Positions 1 to 8,491 of a stretch of 13,149 nt of DNA are shown piece by piece. This DNA is from Treponema sp. (GTDB lineage Bacteria; Spirochaetota; Spirochaetia; Treponematales; Breznakiellaceae). The DNA lies in NCBI GenBank assembly GCA_031255815.1, contig JAIRRU010000184.1, forward strand, positions 1-13,149, read 5' to 3'. The notes beneath the pieces were generated by a model that was not told the origin of the DNA, did no database searches, and saw nothing but the letters and a program-made list of their open reading frames with translations. A program made the translations under genes and the position numbers. Within the stretch, counting starts at the first letter, position 1. Each line of letters opens with the position of its first letter.

Positions 1-100
1 CGGAAAGACCGGAAACAACGATAAGCCGGTCCCGGGGAAGCTCCAGATCGATGTTCTTTAAGTTGTGCTCCCGCGCTCCCTTGATGATGAGTTTATCCAT
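1..100 (-). CDS. uvrA: UvrA, excinuclease ABC subunit A (N-terminal 33 codons only)
   Basis: UvrA is the ATP-binding damage-recognition subunit of nucleotide excision repair and works with UvrB and UvrC in the cytoplasm. Only the first 33 codons lie in the window; the gene continues past base 1. The visible peptide begins [17 protein letters not shown] and continues with [12 protein letters not shown], which is the classic UvrA start leading into the first Walker A motif (GLSGSGKS), cut here at GLS. The ATG at 100-98 matches where the family normally starts. No clear Shine-Dalgarno sequence precedes it; the bases just upstream read AATCTCCCTCATC. It lies 87 bp downstream of the lhr stop on the same strand. 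It could be read through from lhr or have its own promoter, since a TATAAT hexamer lies in the gap. Confidence 0.93.
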   Translation of the reverse strand, partial: MDKLIIKGAREHNLKNIDLELPRDRLIVVSGLS

Positions 101-157
101 GATGAGGGAGATTCTACCGGGAAAAGCTTATCAGTTCCAGATACCAATACGGATGTT

Positions 158-163
158 ATTATA
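158..163 (-). promoter_or_regulatory. Possible -10 box for uvrA
   Basis: The minus strand reads TATAAT at 163-158, about 57 bp upstream of the uvrA ATG, a sensible place for a promoter. No good -35 hexamer lies 16-18 bp upstream, where the sequence is the GC-rich inverted repeat after lhr. This is a weak call based on one perfect hexamer. Confidence 0.3.
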
Positions 164-166
164 AAT

Positions 167-187
167 GGGCCTGCGGCGGGCGGGCCC
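167..187 (-). terminator. GC-rich hairpin directly after the lhr stop codon
   Basis: On the minus strand GGGCC(CGC) pairs with (GCA)GGCCC around a short loop, beginning at the base after the lhr TAA. The following bases are ATTTATAATAA rather than a T run, so it is at best a weak intrinsic terminator. It could partly separate lhr from uvrA. Confidence 0.3.
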
Positions 188-3100
188 TTACCACAGGAAC
201 AGTTTCCCCCGGTCTTTTACAAAGCCCGCCGCCACGAATAGCCCCGCCCAGGCCGATTGGCCGGCGCCCTTGCCGTTTATCGTTTCTATGACAAGCTTTT
301 TTTCCGCGTGTACCTTTCTGGTATGGGGAACCTTGATCAGCTCCGCCAGTTCCCCTGCCTGGGGGTCTTCGGGCGGGATAAAGATGCTTAATTCCTTCCC
401 GTTTTTTAAGGACAGCGCCGCCGGATCCGGGCCCCGGTAGTAGATCCGGTTGCTCCTGCTTCGGGCGGGGAGCCGGATTCCGGTCTCCCGGTATCCCGGC
501 GGATCTTCCGGTTCCAGTCCCGCGGGGCTCGCCGGATCGGCGGCGTTCATCCAGAACAGGGCGCGGCAGCGTTCCGCCTCCTCAAGTTCCCCGGCAAGTT
601 CCATGCGCCGCATGGCAGGGAGGAGCCGGCTCCAGGAGAAGGCCGGGTCTTCCCGTTCCAGAAGGGGGCGGCAGAGCAGCCCCCAGCGCCGGAGGAGCAG
701 CCGCACCCTTCCCCGGTCAAGCTCTTCCCGGTAGAGCGGGTCTTCCTCCCTCCCGGCCCCGGGCGGGAAACCCTCGTCCGGATCCAGAGAGTACCAGCGG
801 CCCGGCACCGGCGGCCCGGCCCGCCACTTGTCCCGCAGGGCCCGGGGCAGGCGGGGGTAGGCCCGGGATGAAAAGGGGTTCGCAAAACCCCGGCCGGAGG
901 GAAGATCCGGCCCCTCCTGGCCGGGGGCGGCGGGGAGGCTGAAACCGTTTTCCGTCCCCTGCCTTAAAGGTTCCCAGGTATCGGCGCTCAGCCTCCCCTG
1001 CCAGGCGGCTTCCCAGAGCGCCTGTACGCAGGGCCCGGTTTCCAGTCCCGAGGCGTTTTTTATCTCCCAGAAATCCCTGGGGGAGTCGAAGAAAGCCTCC
1101 GCCCCCTTTCCGGATCGGGAGAAAAGGGGGGCAAGAGCGCCCCTTCCCGCGCCCCCGGCATCGACCTCCCCCGGAAGAACCAGATCCAGATCCCCGGGCC
1201 CGCAGAGGCCCGCCCGTTCCTTCCCCGCCCCGTACCAGACGAGCCGCCCCTCCCGGATCTCCCGATCCAGGGTTTCGGGGGAATAGTCCCGCTGCCGGGC
1301 GCTGAACAGTTCTGTCTCCCAGAGCCGGGCCGGCAGGGGAAGCCCCGCGGCCCAGTCCCAGAGGCTCCCTCCCCGGCCGGCCAATCCCTGCCGCAGGGCG
1401 AGAAAGGGGGCCAGGAGGGCCGCCGGGCGTTCCCTGATCTGCGGGCGGGCCTTCCGGCGGACCAGCCTGAGAAGCAGATCCAGGTTCTCCCGGTCGCAGA
1501 GGAGGGGGCCTTCCGGGGCGCCGCCTTCGGTTGGAACGCCGCCTTTGGCCGGAGCGCCGCCTTTAGCCGGAAGGATCCAGACATCCCGGACTAATTCGCC
1601 CTCTCCCGCCGCGCCTCCTCCCGCCTCCTCCCTTCCGGCGTCCTCCTCCTCTCCGAGCCCCCCCTCCGGGCCGAACACTTCCTCTATCCGGGAGAGGGGG
1701 AGGGGGCCCTGGTAACGCATCCAGGGGCCCAGGAGGGTCCAGGCGGCGCTGAGCCAGGGCCCCGTCCATTCGGCGTGCAGCACCGAAGGGATGGCGGCCC
1801 CCTCCCGCCGCAGGATACGGAGCCGTTTTCCGGCCCCGATCCCGTCCCCGGGCCCAATCCCGGTTCCGGCCCGGAGGCTTTCCCCCAGGGAGGGCGGAAG
1901 GGCCGCTATGAGGCTTTCCCACTCGTCCAGGGGGATGGCGATCCTTTCCTTTACCCATTCGGCAAGGGAAGCCTCGTCTTCCGGGGCCCAGCCGGGGATC
2001 TCCCGCCGGAGCCGGGCCGCGAAATCCTTTGCCAGGCCGGCGGGGATCTCCGGCCGCAGGGAGGGGTCTCCCAGGGCTTCCGCAATGGCCCGGTCGGAGA
2101 GGGAAGCCTTTCCGCCGGGTCCGGGGCGCAGATCCTTCCGCTCGTCGTACTCGTAGAGCAGGGAGTTGGTTTCCTGCCAGACCAGGCCCCGGGCAAAGGG
2201 GCTGGGGTTCCCGGTGCGGAAGAAGGGGGTTTCCACGCTCCCGTCGGCCAGAGACCCGATCAGATCCCGGAAGGCTTCCATGTCGAATTCGTCCGCCAGG
2301 CAAGTCCGCCAGGCCTCCGCGCTCAGGGGGAAGTCGTCTTCAACGGAAACCGCATCGAAAAGCCGCCTGGAACGCTGCCGCTGGATCCAGAGGGGGAGGC
2401 GTTTCCCGAAACCGGAGCGGGGAAGGCAGAGGCTCCGCTCCGCCGCTTCCCGGAAGGCCGCGCCGAAACGGCTCCCCGACTCAAACCTGCGCCGGAACTG
2501 CCGTTCCCCGCGGAGGACGCCGTCCTCGAAGCGGTTCAAAGCCTGGAGCGCCTCCCGTATCAACCCTTCCGCGGAGGAGAGGGTTCGGGGGAAGAGGAGC
2601 AGGATGCTGTTGTCGTCGCAGAAACAGTCAACCCGGTTCCCCAGGCGGTCTTCCGTTTCCTGGGCCAGGGCCAGGGAAAGGGGGTAGTTCAGGCCCCCGC
2701 CCCGGAAGCTGTGAAACAGCACCTGGTAGAATTCCCCTCCTCTTTCCCCCTGATCCAGGATCTCTACGGCGATGCGCCCCCGCCCGCTTAGAGGGCAGCC
2801 CCCCTGGGCCCGTTCCTGGGAGCCGAGGAACAGGTTAAGGGCCTCCAGTGCTTCCCCGGTGAATTCGGGAAGATCCTCCGGCAGGAGGGGGCTTGCCCCT
2901 TCCCCCTCCGGTTTTGATTCATTCCCGGCCCGCTTGGGGAGGCGCTTATCCAGGATTTCCAGGATCCTTCTGGTAAGGGGAGGGCTGCGGAAGGCCGCCT
3001 CGGCCCGCCAGAAGGGGATATAGCCCGAGGGCTTATCCAGGGGAACCGCCTCCACCGCCTCGCTCCCGATGGCGCTTATCCTCCAGGATCGGTTTCCGAA

Positions 3101-4744
3101 GTCGAAAACATCCCCCAGCCGCCGTTCCCAGACAAATTCCTCGTCCAGTTCGCCGATCTTGGTCTTTCCGTCCGCAAGCCGCAGGGAGTAGAGCCCCCGG
3201 CTCGTGATGGCGCCCCCGGAGGAGTAGAGCAGGGTCAGGGTTCCCGGCGCGGCGCTGAGAACGCCGCTTTCCCGATCCCAAAAAAGCCTGACCTTCAGTT
3301 CCCGCAGGCGGCCCTGCTTTCCCCATCCCGCCAGCATCCCCAGAACCTTCTCGTAAACGGGCCGGGGCAGCTTGCGGAAGATGTAAAAACCCCGGAGGGT
3401 GTTGTAGAGTTCCTCCAGCTTCCATTCGCGGTCTGCGCAGAGGGCCAGGATGAGCTGGGCAAGGATATCCAGCGGGTTTTCTATGGGGCGGGTTTCCTCG
3501 ATATCCCGTTCCCGGACGCTCCCCGCTATGGCCGCGGCCAGGAGCAGATCCATGCCGTGAAAGGGGAGGAGCAGCCCCCGGCTTTCCTTTCCCACCCCGT
3601 GGCCGGAGCGGCCGATCCGCTGGAGGGCGGCGGCCGCCGAATGAACGCCCCCGGCAAGGATCACCTCGTCGGCGCTGCCGATGTCGATTCCCAGTTCCAG
3701 GGAAGAGGTCGCCACCACGCAGGGAAGGCTGCCCTCCGCCAGACGCCGTTCCACGGCAAGGCGCAGCTCTTTCGCCAGGCTCCCGTGGTGGGCAAAGGCC
3801 GCGGTTTCGCCCGCCTCCTCGTTAAGGGCCTGGCAGAGGGTTTCCGCCCTCCTGCGGGAGCTGGTAAAGACCAGGGTCGTCCGGTTCGCCCTGACCCGCT
3901 CAAGGATCCTCCCCGCCATGGTATGATAGTGCCGCCGGTAGTTTTTCCCCTCCTCCCCCTCCTCCGGCGGGGATCCGGCGGGTTCTTCCCCCGCCGGGTA
4001 CTCAACGCTCAGGCTTATCTTCTTTTCCGAAGGGGGCGCGACAATACGGACGGGCCGTTTCAGGTAACCGCCCTTTTTCCCGCTGCCCGGATCCTCCGGC
4101 ATAAGGCCCCCGGCAAATTCCGCCGCCGCCTCCGCCGGGCGCAGCGTGGCGGAGAGGATCACCCGCTGGAATTCCCCCGCCTCCAGGGCGAGCCGGTCTA
4201 TCTGGCAGGAGAGGAAGCTCCCCCGCTTGGTTCCCAGGACGCTGTGTATCTCGTCGGTGATAAGGTAACGGACTGAGGACAGGATCTTCCTTCCCCGGGG
4301 GTTGAGGAGGATGATGGCGAGGCTTTCCGGGGTCAGGGCGAGGATGGACGGGGGCTCCCGGTAGAAACGCCGCCGTTCGGCCTGGGCCGTGTCCCCGGAG
4401 CGGGTCTCCGCCCTGATCCCCGGCAGCGCTTCCCCCGCGGCGGCGAAGCGGGCCCGTATCCCTTCCAGGGGCCCCGCCAGGTTCCGCCTGATATCCTCGT
4501 TCAGGGCCTTGAGGGGCGAAACGTAGAGAACCGAAAGCTCCCCGGCGGGATAGATCCCCCGGGCGAGCCGGGAAAGGGCGGGGAGAAAGGCCGCCAGGGT
4601 CTTGCCGCTTCCCGTGGGGGCGACGGCAAGCACATGCTCCCCCTTTTCAATCAGGGGCCAGGCTTCCCCCTGCACCGCCGTGGGTTCCCCCAGGGTTTCG
4701 CTAAACCAGAGATTGATCAGGGGATGGAAGGGGAGGGGGATCAC
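188..4744 (-). CDS. lhr: Lhr-type large ATP-dependent DNA helicase
   Basis: Large superfamily 2 helicase of the bacterial Lhr family, a 3'-5' translocase linked to DNA repair. The N-terminal third carries all helicase motifs in order: Q-motif region PTAVQ (21-25), Walker A PTGSGKT (43-49), TPES (138-141), DEIH (164-167), SAT (198-200), LVFTSSR (291-297), ATSSLELGIDIG (345-356) and QRIGRSGH (375-382). The long remainder fits the winged-helix and C-terminal regions of full-length Lhr; 1518 residues is close to E. coli Lhr (about 1540), so the gene looks complete. The start is GTG, 3 nt after the TGA of the upstream ABC ATPase, with no strong ribosome site, suggesting translational coupling. FHPLINLWFSETLGEPTAVQ fits the family N-terminus, supporting this start. 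A Glu/Gly-rich stretch and a hexapeptide tandem repeat (about 1022-1077) form a low-complexity linker in the C-terminal half. Composition is very GC-rich, so long antisense frames appear. Confidence 0.95.
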   Translation of the reverse strand: MIPLPFHPLINLWFSETLGEPTAVQGEAWPLIEKGEHVLAVAPTGSGKTLAAFLPALSRLARGIYPAGELSVLYVSPLKALNEDIRRNLAGPLEGIRARFAAAGEALPGIRAETRSGDTAQAERRRFYREPPSILALTPESLAIILLNPRGRKILSSVRYLITDEIHSVLGTKRGSFLSCQIDRLALEAGEFQRVILSATLRPAEAAAEFAGGLMPEDPGSGKKGGYLKRPVRIVAPPSEKKISLSVEYPAGEEPAGSPPEEGEEGKNYRRHYHTMAGRILERVRANRTTLVFTSSRRRAETLCQALNEEAGETAAFAHHGSLAKELRLAVERRLAEGSLPCVVATSSLELGIDIGSADEVILAGGVHSAAAALQRIGRSGHGVGKESRGLLLPFHGMDLLLAAAIAGSVRERDIEETRPIENPLDILAQLILALCADREWKLEELYNTLRGFYIFRKLPRPVYEKVLGMLAGWGKQGRLRELKVRLFWDRESGVLSAAPGTLTLLYSSGGAITSRGLYSLRLADGKTKIGELDEEFVWERRLGDVFDFGNRSWRISAIGSEAVEAVPLDKPSGYIPFWRAEAAFRSPPLTRRILEILDKRLPKRAGNESKPEGEGASPLLPEDLPEFTGEALEALNLFLGSQERAQGGCPLSGRGRIAVEILDQGERGGEFYQVLFHSFRGGGLNYPLSLALAQETEDRLGNRVDCFCDDNSILLLFPRTLSSAEGLIREALQALNRFEDGVLRGERQFRRRFESGSRFGAAFREAAERSLCLPRSGFGKRLPLWIQRQRSRRLFDAVSVEDDFPLSAEAWRTCLADEFDMEAFRDLIGSLADGSVETPFFRTGNPSPFARGLVWQETNSLLYEYDERKDLRPGPGGKASLSDRAIAEALGDPSLRPEIPAGLAKDFAARLRREIPGWAPEDEASLAEWVKERIAIPLDEWESLIAALPPSLGESLRAGTGIGPGDGIGAGKRLRILRREGAAIPSVLHAEWTGPWLSAAWTLLGPWMRYQGPLPLSRIEEVFGPEGGLGEEEDAGREEAGGGAAGEGELVRDVWILPAKGGAPAKGGVPTEGGAPEGPLLCDRENLDLLLRLVRRKARPQIRERPAALLAPFLALRQGLAGRGGSLWDWAAGLPLPARLWETELFSARQRDYSPETLDREIREGRLVWYGAGKERAGLCGPGDLDLVLPGEVDAGGAGRGALAPLFSRSGKGAEAFFDSPRDFWEIKNASGLETGPCVQALWEAAWQGRLSADTWEPLRQGTENGFSLPAAPGQEGPDLPSGRGFANPFSSRAYPRLPRALRDKWRAGPPVPGRWYSLDPDEGFPPGAGREEDPLYREELDRGRVRLLLRRWGLLCRPLLEREDPAFSWSRLLPAMRRMELAGELEEAERCRALFWMNAADPASPAGLEPEDPPGYRETGIRLPARSRSNRIYYRGPDPAALSLKNGKELSIFIPPEDPQAGELAELIKVPHTRKVHAEKKLVIETINGKGAGQSAWAGLFVAAGFVKDRGKLFLW
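1515..1568 (-). repeat. Three tandem 18-bp units inside lhr
   Basis: Three adjacent 18-bp units (1515-1532, 1533-1550, 1551-1568) differ by a few bases and keep the frame. They encode a repeated hexapeptide of the type GGAPAK (about residues 1059-1077 of Lhr), next to a Glu/Gly-rich segment. The likely origin is replication slippage in a tolerant linker. Confidence 0.75.
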
Positions 4745-4747
4745 GGC

Positions 4748-5773
4748 TCAGCTATTGAAACAGCGGATCCTGTGGCCTGCCCCCAGCTCCTCCATTTCCG
4801 GGTGCCCGGTGAAACAGCGTTCCCCGGCCTCCGCGCAGCGGGGGGCGAAGGGGCAGCCCGCGGGCAGGGAGGAATCGCCGGCCGCCCGGTTCCCCGATCC
4901 GGTTGTTCCCGTCCCGCCAGATATTCCGCCCGATGTTCCGGCCGATATTCCGGCCGCGGAGGCCCCGCTTTCCGGGAGGGGGATCCCCGCGCCGCTTACC
5001 GAGGAAAAGAGGAGCCTTGTGTAGGGGTGCCGCGCGTTCCGGTAGAGTTCCATCGCCGGGGCTTCTTCCATCAGCTCGCCCCGGTACATCACCCCGATCC
5101 GGTCGCAGAAGTAACAGGCTACCCGGAGATCGTGGGCGATAAAGAGGAAGGAGATGCCCCGCTTTTCCCGGATATCCAGCAGCAGGTTGAGGATCTGCCC
5201 CTGAATGGAGACATCCAGGGCGCTGACCACTTCGTCGCAGATAAGCAGCTCCGGCTTGAGGAGTAAGCCCCGGGCTATGGAGATCCGCTGCCGCTGGCCG
5301 CCTGAGAACTCGGAAGGCCGCCCGTCCAGATTTTCCCGGCTAAGCCCCACTTCCTCAAGGATGTTCCCCGCCTCCCGGCGGGCTTTTTTTTCGCCGGGAA
5401 AGCGGGAGGAGTAGCGGTAGCCCGAGACCAGCACCTCATAAACGCTCATCCGGGGGTTGAGGGAACGGGCAGGGTCCTGGAAGATGTACTTTATCTTTTC
5501 CCGGTATGTTTTGAGGGCGTTTCCCGAAAGCCCGGCCACATCCCTGCCGTCCCGGTAACGGACAAGGCCGCCGTCCCTTTCGTACATCCGCACCAGAAGC
5601 CGGGCGGTGGTGGTTTTGCCGCAGCCCGATTCCCCCACCAGCCCGTAGGACTCGTTCTCCCCGATGGAAAAGGAGATCCCGTTTACCGCGTGCACAAAAC
5701 GGCCGAAACGGGCGAAAAAACCTGCTTCCAGGTTGAAGCGCTTACTTAGATTTTCTACGCTGATTACGGACAT
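4748..5773 (-). CDS. Oligopeptide/dipeptide-type ABC transporter ATP-binding protein (OppF/DppF-like)
   Basis: Cytoplasmic ATPase of the Opp/Dpp importer class, which powers uptake of peptides or, in some bacteria, oligosaccharides. Visible motifs: Walker A GESGCGKTT (47-55), Q-loop QDP (99-101), signature SGGQRQR (157-163), Walker B LLICDE (176-181), D-loop SALD (184-187) and H-loop His214. The C-terminal oligopeptide domain has the hallmark HPYTRLL (249-255) and four cysteines (307, 313, 320, 338) in the arrangement known to bind an iron-sulfur cluster in some Dpp ATPases. A Gly/Ser/Thr/Ala-rich insert (about 268-298), partly made of a 12-bp tandem repeat, separates the ATPase from the Cys-rich end. 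No permease, second ATPase or binding protein lies beside it, so it is an orphan subunit here. Its substrate cannot be told. The ATG at 5773 has a GGGGG stretch 4 nt upstream as a modest ribosome site. lhr follows after 3 nt. Confidence 0.93.
   Translation of the reverse strand: MSVISVENLSKRFNLEAGFFARFGRFVHAVNGISFSIGENESYGLVGESGCGKTTTARLLVRMYERDGGLVRYRDGRDVAGLSGNALKTYREKIKYIFQDPARSLNPRMSVYEVLVSGYRYSSRFPGEKKARREAGNILEEVGLSRENLDGRPSEFSGGQRQRISIARGLLLKPELLICDEVVSALDVSIQGQILNLLLDIREKRGISFLFIAHDLRVACYFCDRIGVMYRGELMEEAPAMELYRNARHPYTRLLFSSVSGAGIPLPESGASAAGISAGTSGGISGGTGTTGSGNRAAGDSSLPAGCPFAPRCAEAGERCFTGHPEMEELGAGHRIRCFNS
4920..4955 (-). repeat. Three tandem 12-bp units inside the ABC ATPase gene
   Basis: Three 12-bp units of the type gatattccggcc (4920-4931, 4932-4943, 4944-4955) keep the frame and encode the repeated tetrapeptides AGIS, AGTS and GGIS in the linker before the C-terminal Cys-rich segment. 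The next gene, lhr, has the same kind of in-frame linker expansion. Confidence 0.75.
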
Positions 5774-5812
5774 GGAACCCCCAAAGCCCCTCCGCGCTGC
5801 CGGCCTAACGGG

Positions 5813-5850
5813 AACGCCTCCCCTTCAGGGCGCCGGGAAAGGGCGGCGTT
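5813..5850 (-). other. Inverted repeat in the leader of the ABC ATPase-lhr unit
   Basis: AACGCC at one end pairs with GGCGTT at the other, and the pairing continues imperfectly through CCCTT/AAGGGG around a GC-rich loop. There is no T run, so it is not a standard intrinsic terminator. It lies between the predicted promoter and the ATG at 5773, so it would be in the mRNA leader. Confidence 0.35.
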
Positions 5851-5870
5851 TTGCGGCAGGGCCTCCTTTT

Positions 5871-5900
5871 ATTCTACACCGCTCCAGCGTTTCCTTTCAA
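5871..5900 (-). promoter_or_regulatory. Sigma70-like promoter for the ABC ATPase-lhr unit
   Basis: The minus strand reads TTGAAA (5900-5895), an 18-bp spacer, then TAGAAT (5876-5871). Each hexamer has 5 of 6 consensus bases. The -35 box overlaps the TGA stop of the upstream glycoside-hydrolase-like gene. Transcription would start near 5864 and give a leader of about 90 nt. Confidence 0.45.
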
Positions 5901-8491
5901 CGCGCCGCGCGTCCGTCCACCCTGATCACATGGTAGGGGAAAGGATACTCCGGGTGATAGACTCCGGGCAGCATGACGCAGTCCCCGCAAGGGCCCTGGA
6001 CAGTTACGTAAACCTGGATATCCCAATCGGCGCTTACGTAATCCGCCGGAATTTCCGCCTCCCAGGACGGCCCCCGGCTTTTCATCTCCACGGTGCGGAA
6101 AAGCCCTTCCGTCTGATCCGTGTGGCGGTAGTGAAGCAGCGGCGCGGCCTCGCGAACCTTGAAGCCCGAGGCCTTTACCCTAATGGCAATAGCCCTGCCG
6201 GCTTCGGCGCTTTGGGGGAAAGCGGCCGCGAGCTGGCTGCGTTCCACCGGGAGTCCCGCTTCCCGGTAAGAGCCGGAAAGGGCCGTCCCGGGAGCCGCGC
6301 CCCTGGTTTTCAGCAGATCCGCCAGGCTGGCCCGGTCTGCCAGCAGTTCCGGGCTTAGATCCGCCCAGCTGCCCCGCCTGGTAAGGGAACCGCGGGAACC
6401 GAAAACAAGATCCGGGTAGTAGTTTTCCCTGCCCTTTCGCGCCAGGGCTTCCCAGTGCGCGATAGCCCTGTCGAAGAGCAGCGCGGCATCGGAAAGACGG
6501 CTGTTGTCGCCCGTGATCCGCCACAGAGCCAAAGCCGTTGCCGCCCTGAGTTTTTCCGCGTGGTAGCGGGCAAGATCGCCGAGCAGGGAAAGGTCGGCTT
6601 TCATGGCCAGGTACTCGGGGCTTTTCCTGTCTTTCACCAGGCTTTCCGCGCCGGCCATGAGGCTTTCCGCGGTCTCCGCGAGATCCTCCAGCCAGCCGGC
6701 GGTCTGGAAAGGCGTATACTTCCCCCGGAATTCCCCCGCGGCCAGATCCTTGGCGTATTCGTCGGCGCCGTAAAAGAGGCCCTGATCGCTGGGTTCGGTA
6801 GAACCGTAGCTTACATTGAGGCGGGGCTCTATATTTCTTACTTTGTAGCTGTTGTTTTCCAAAAAGAGGGAATAGCCGGTACTCATTTCTGACCAGTAGG
6901 TGTTTGAAGGGTGTACCGGCATGTGGATAGCGGTAATGAGGGGAACGATCTTACTGGCCGCCGCCAGGGCTTTTTCCAGGCTTTCCCCGGCCTCGCCGAA
7001 ACGGGCGGCGAACTCGTCCTGCCAGACCGAAGGGTCTGTGCCGGGGTTGTAACCCAGGCGGCCGTAGACGGTGTACCACATCCAGTAACGCTCATCCTCC
7101 CAGTCCCCGTAACGCAGTTCTTCTTTCGCGAAAGTATGCCAGGCTTCCTTGTGCCAGGGCTCGTGGTTGTACTTGAGCGCCAGGGGCGTGTTGATCTGAA
7201 AACCCGCGGAACCCGAAAGACCGCAGGCCAGGGAGAAACGCCTGGCGTAATCCGCGTCGCCCCAAATAAAGAGGTTGGTGGAACCGTAGTTCCACAAGCG
7301 GAAGATTATATCGTAATACCGGGGCTTCCTGAGCATGTCCGCGTAGGAATAGCGGCGGGAAAAGTTGAAGTCGTCCAGCCTTTCCAGCTCTTCCGTGCGC
7401 ATCACCGAAAGGTGGTAAGGCAGGGCCGCGTGTTCGCACCAGAACTTGGTAGCCACTTCCACCGGAAGGCCCAGGGAGAAGGCGTGATCCACCATGCCGT
7501 CGGTCATGCCCTTGGCCCTGAGATCCAGCGTGATGCTGCGGCCCGTCTCCGCCGCGGCGTCGGCCACCGCGTCGGCGCAGCGGTTCCAGAAATCTTCCGC
7601 CGAAATCTGGGTTCCCACGCCCGATTCGTGGTTTACCCGGAATTGTATTACGTCAATTTCGGGCACCGCGGCGATGAGGGCTTTAAGCCCCTTGTAGCAG
7701 AATTCCCCCAGGCCCGCCACGTCTTCCGGAAGGCCCATGACGGTTTGTTCATCCTTGTTTTTCGAGGGCCGCTGGGACCAGGAGGCGAATACGAACTGCA
7801 TCCCGTACCTATGGCAGAGGCTGCCGATAAGGCGCAGCGCCGCAAGGTTTTCCGCCCTCATCCCGGTATCGAAATTTTTGACGTACACATCCGGGTAGTC
7901 CGGCATTTCCATAAAATAGGGATAAGGCGGCGCCATCCAGGGCGTGTCAAATCCGATGATAAGGCAAAAACGGTTGAACCGGGCCCGGGCCATGCGGCTT
8001 AAAAGGTAATGCCAGAATTTTTCAGAAAAGAACCACTCGTTGTCCAGATGCCCCAAAAGGTAACGGTCTACACAGCGCACCCTGTTTTGAGGCGATTCGA
8101 TAAGATCCTCAGCGTTACTGAGGGCGCCGATCCCCCGGCGCTCCGTGCGGCGGGCCAGTTCCAGAAGGTTGTACATAAGGCCCGCGCTGTCGGTCCCGCT
8201 GATGAGCAGGGCCTTTCCCCCGCCCGGGAGACAGCAGTTTTTGAGGATCACGCTTTCGGGATCGAGCCGCCAGTCAAGGCCGGCGTTTGAAAGCAGCAGC
8301 TGCACGCGGCGGTTTCCGGCCGTACCGATAAGCAGCACGGGGATTCCGCCGGGAAGCCCCTTCCAGTGGTTTACCTTTGTAAGCCTGATACCGCGATTCT
8401 CCAAGGCGCCGTAAAATTCGTCAAGGCCGAACCGGGCGCAGCCGGACACGTCAAGTTCAATAACAAACACATCAGTAGAACTACATTCCAT
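5897..8491 (-). CDS. Putative glycoside-hydrolase-like protein, GH67-like N-terminal fold
   Basis: An 864-residue protein I can place only broadly. Residues 1-125 read like the beta/alpha domain that precedes the catalytic barrel in alpha-glucuronidases and related enzymes (the stretch LLISGTDSAGLMYNLLELAR fits well). Residues 135-440 look like a TIM-barrel with many aromatic and acidic residues, such as WMAPPYPYF, FRVNHESG (Glu289), LDLRAKGM (Asp323) and KFWCEHAALPYH; these are candidate active-site residues, not proven ones. A helical region follows (about 490-720), then a C-terminal beta-sandwich-like segment (about 765-855). The likely role is cutting an oligosaccharide, perhaps a uronic-acid-containing one; this is inference. 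The ORF has no signal peptide, so as written it is cytoplasmic. The start at 8491 is supported by AGAGGTG 8 nt upstream. A signal-peptide ORF in another frame overlaps this start. Confidence 0.72.
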   Translation of the reverse strand: MECSSTDVFVIELDVSGCARFGLDEFYGALENRGIRLTKVNHWKGLPGGIPVLLIGTAGNRRVQLLLSNAGLDWRLDPESVILKNCCLPGGGKALLISGTDSAGLMYNLLELARRTERRGIGALSNAEDLIESPQNRVRCVDRYLLGHLDNEWFFSEKFWHYLLSRMARARFNRFCLIIGFDTPWMAPPYPYFMEMPDYPDVYVKNFDTGMRAENLAALRLIGSLCHRYGMQFVFASWSQRPSKNKDEQTVMGLPEDVAGLGEFCYKGLKALIAAVPEIDVIQFRVNHESGVGTQISAEDFWNRCADAVADAAAETGRSITLDLRAKGMTDGMVDHAFSLGLPVEVATKFWCEHAALPYHLSVMRTEELERLDDFNFSRRYSYADMLRKPRYYDIIFRLWNYGSTNLFIWGDADYARRFSLACGLSGSAGFQINTPLALKYNHEPWHKEAWHTFAKEELRYGDWEDERYWMWYTVYGRLGYNPGTDPSVWQDEFAARFGEAGESLEKALAAASKIVPLITAIHMPVHPSNTYWSEMSTGYSLFLENNSYKVRNIEPRLNVSYGSTEPSDQGLFYGADEYAKDLAAGEFRGKYTPFQTAGWLEDLAETAESLMAGAESLVKDRKSPEYLAMKADLSLLGDLARYHAEKLRAATALALWRITGDNSRLSDAALLFDRAIAHWEALARKGRENYYPDLVFGSRGSLTRRGSWADLSPELLADRASLADLLKTRGAAPGTALSGSYREAGLPVERSQLAAAFPQSAEAGRAIAIRVKASGFKVREAAPLLHYRHTDQTEGLFRTVEMKSRGPSWEAEIPADYVSADWDIQVYVTVQGPCGDCVMLPGVYHPEYPFPYHVIRVDGRAAR

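Noticed and set aside
1775..2838. Long plus-strand frames (up to 338 codons) opposite lhr
   Set aside because: They are Pro/Arg/Gly-rich antisense shadows of a very GC-rich gene, with no conserved motifs or ribosome sites. The minus-strand helicase motifs are unambiguous.
6911..8002. 363-codon plus-strand frame opposite the glycoside-hydrolase-like gene
   Set aside because: It is antisense to a protein with clear domain-like character. Its composition is typical of a shadow frame and no motif is recognisable.
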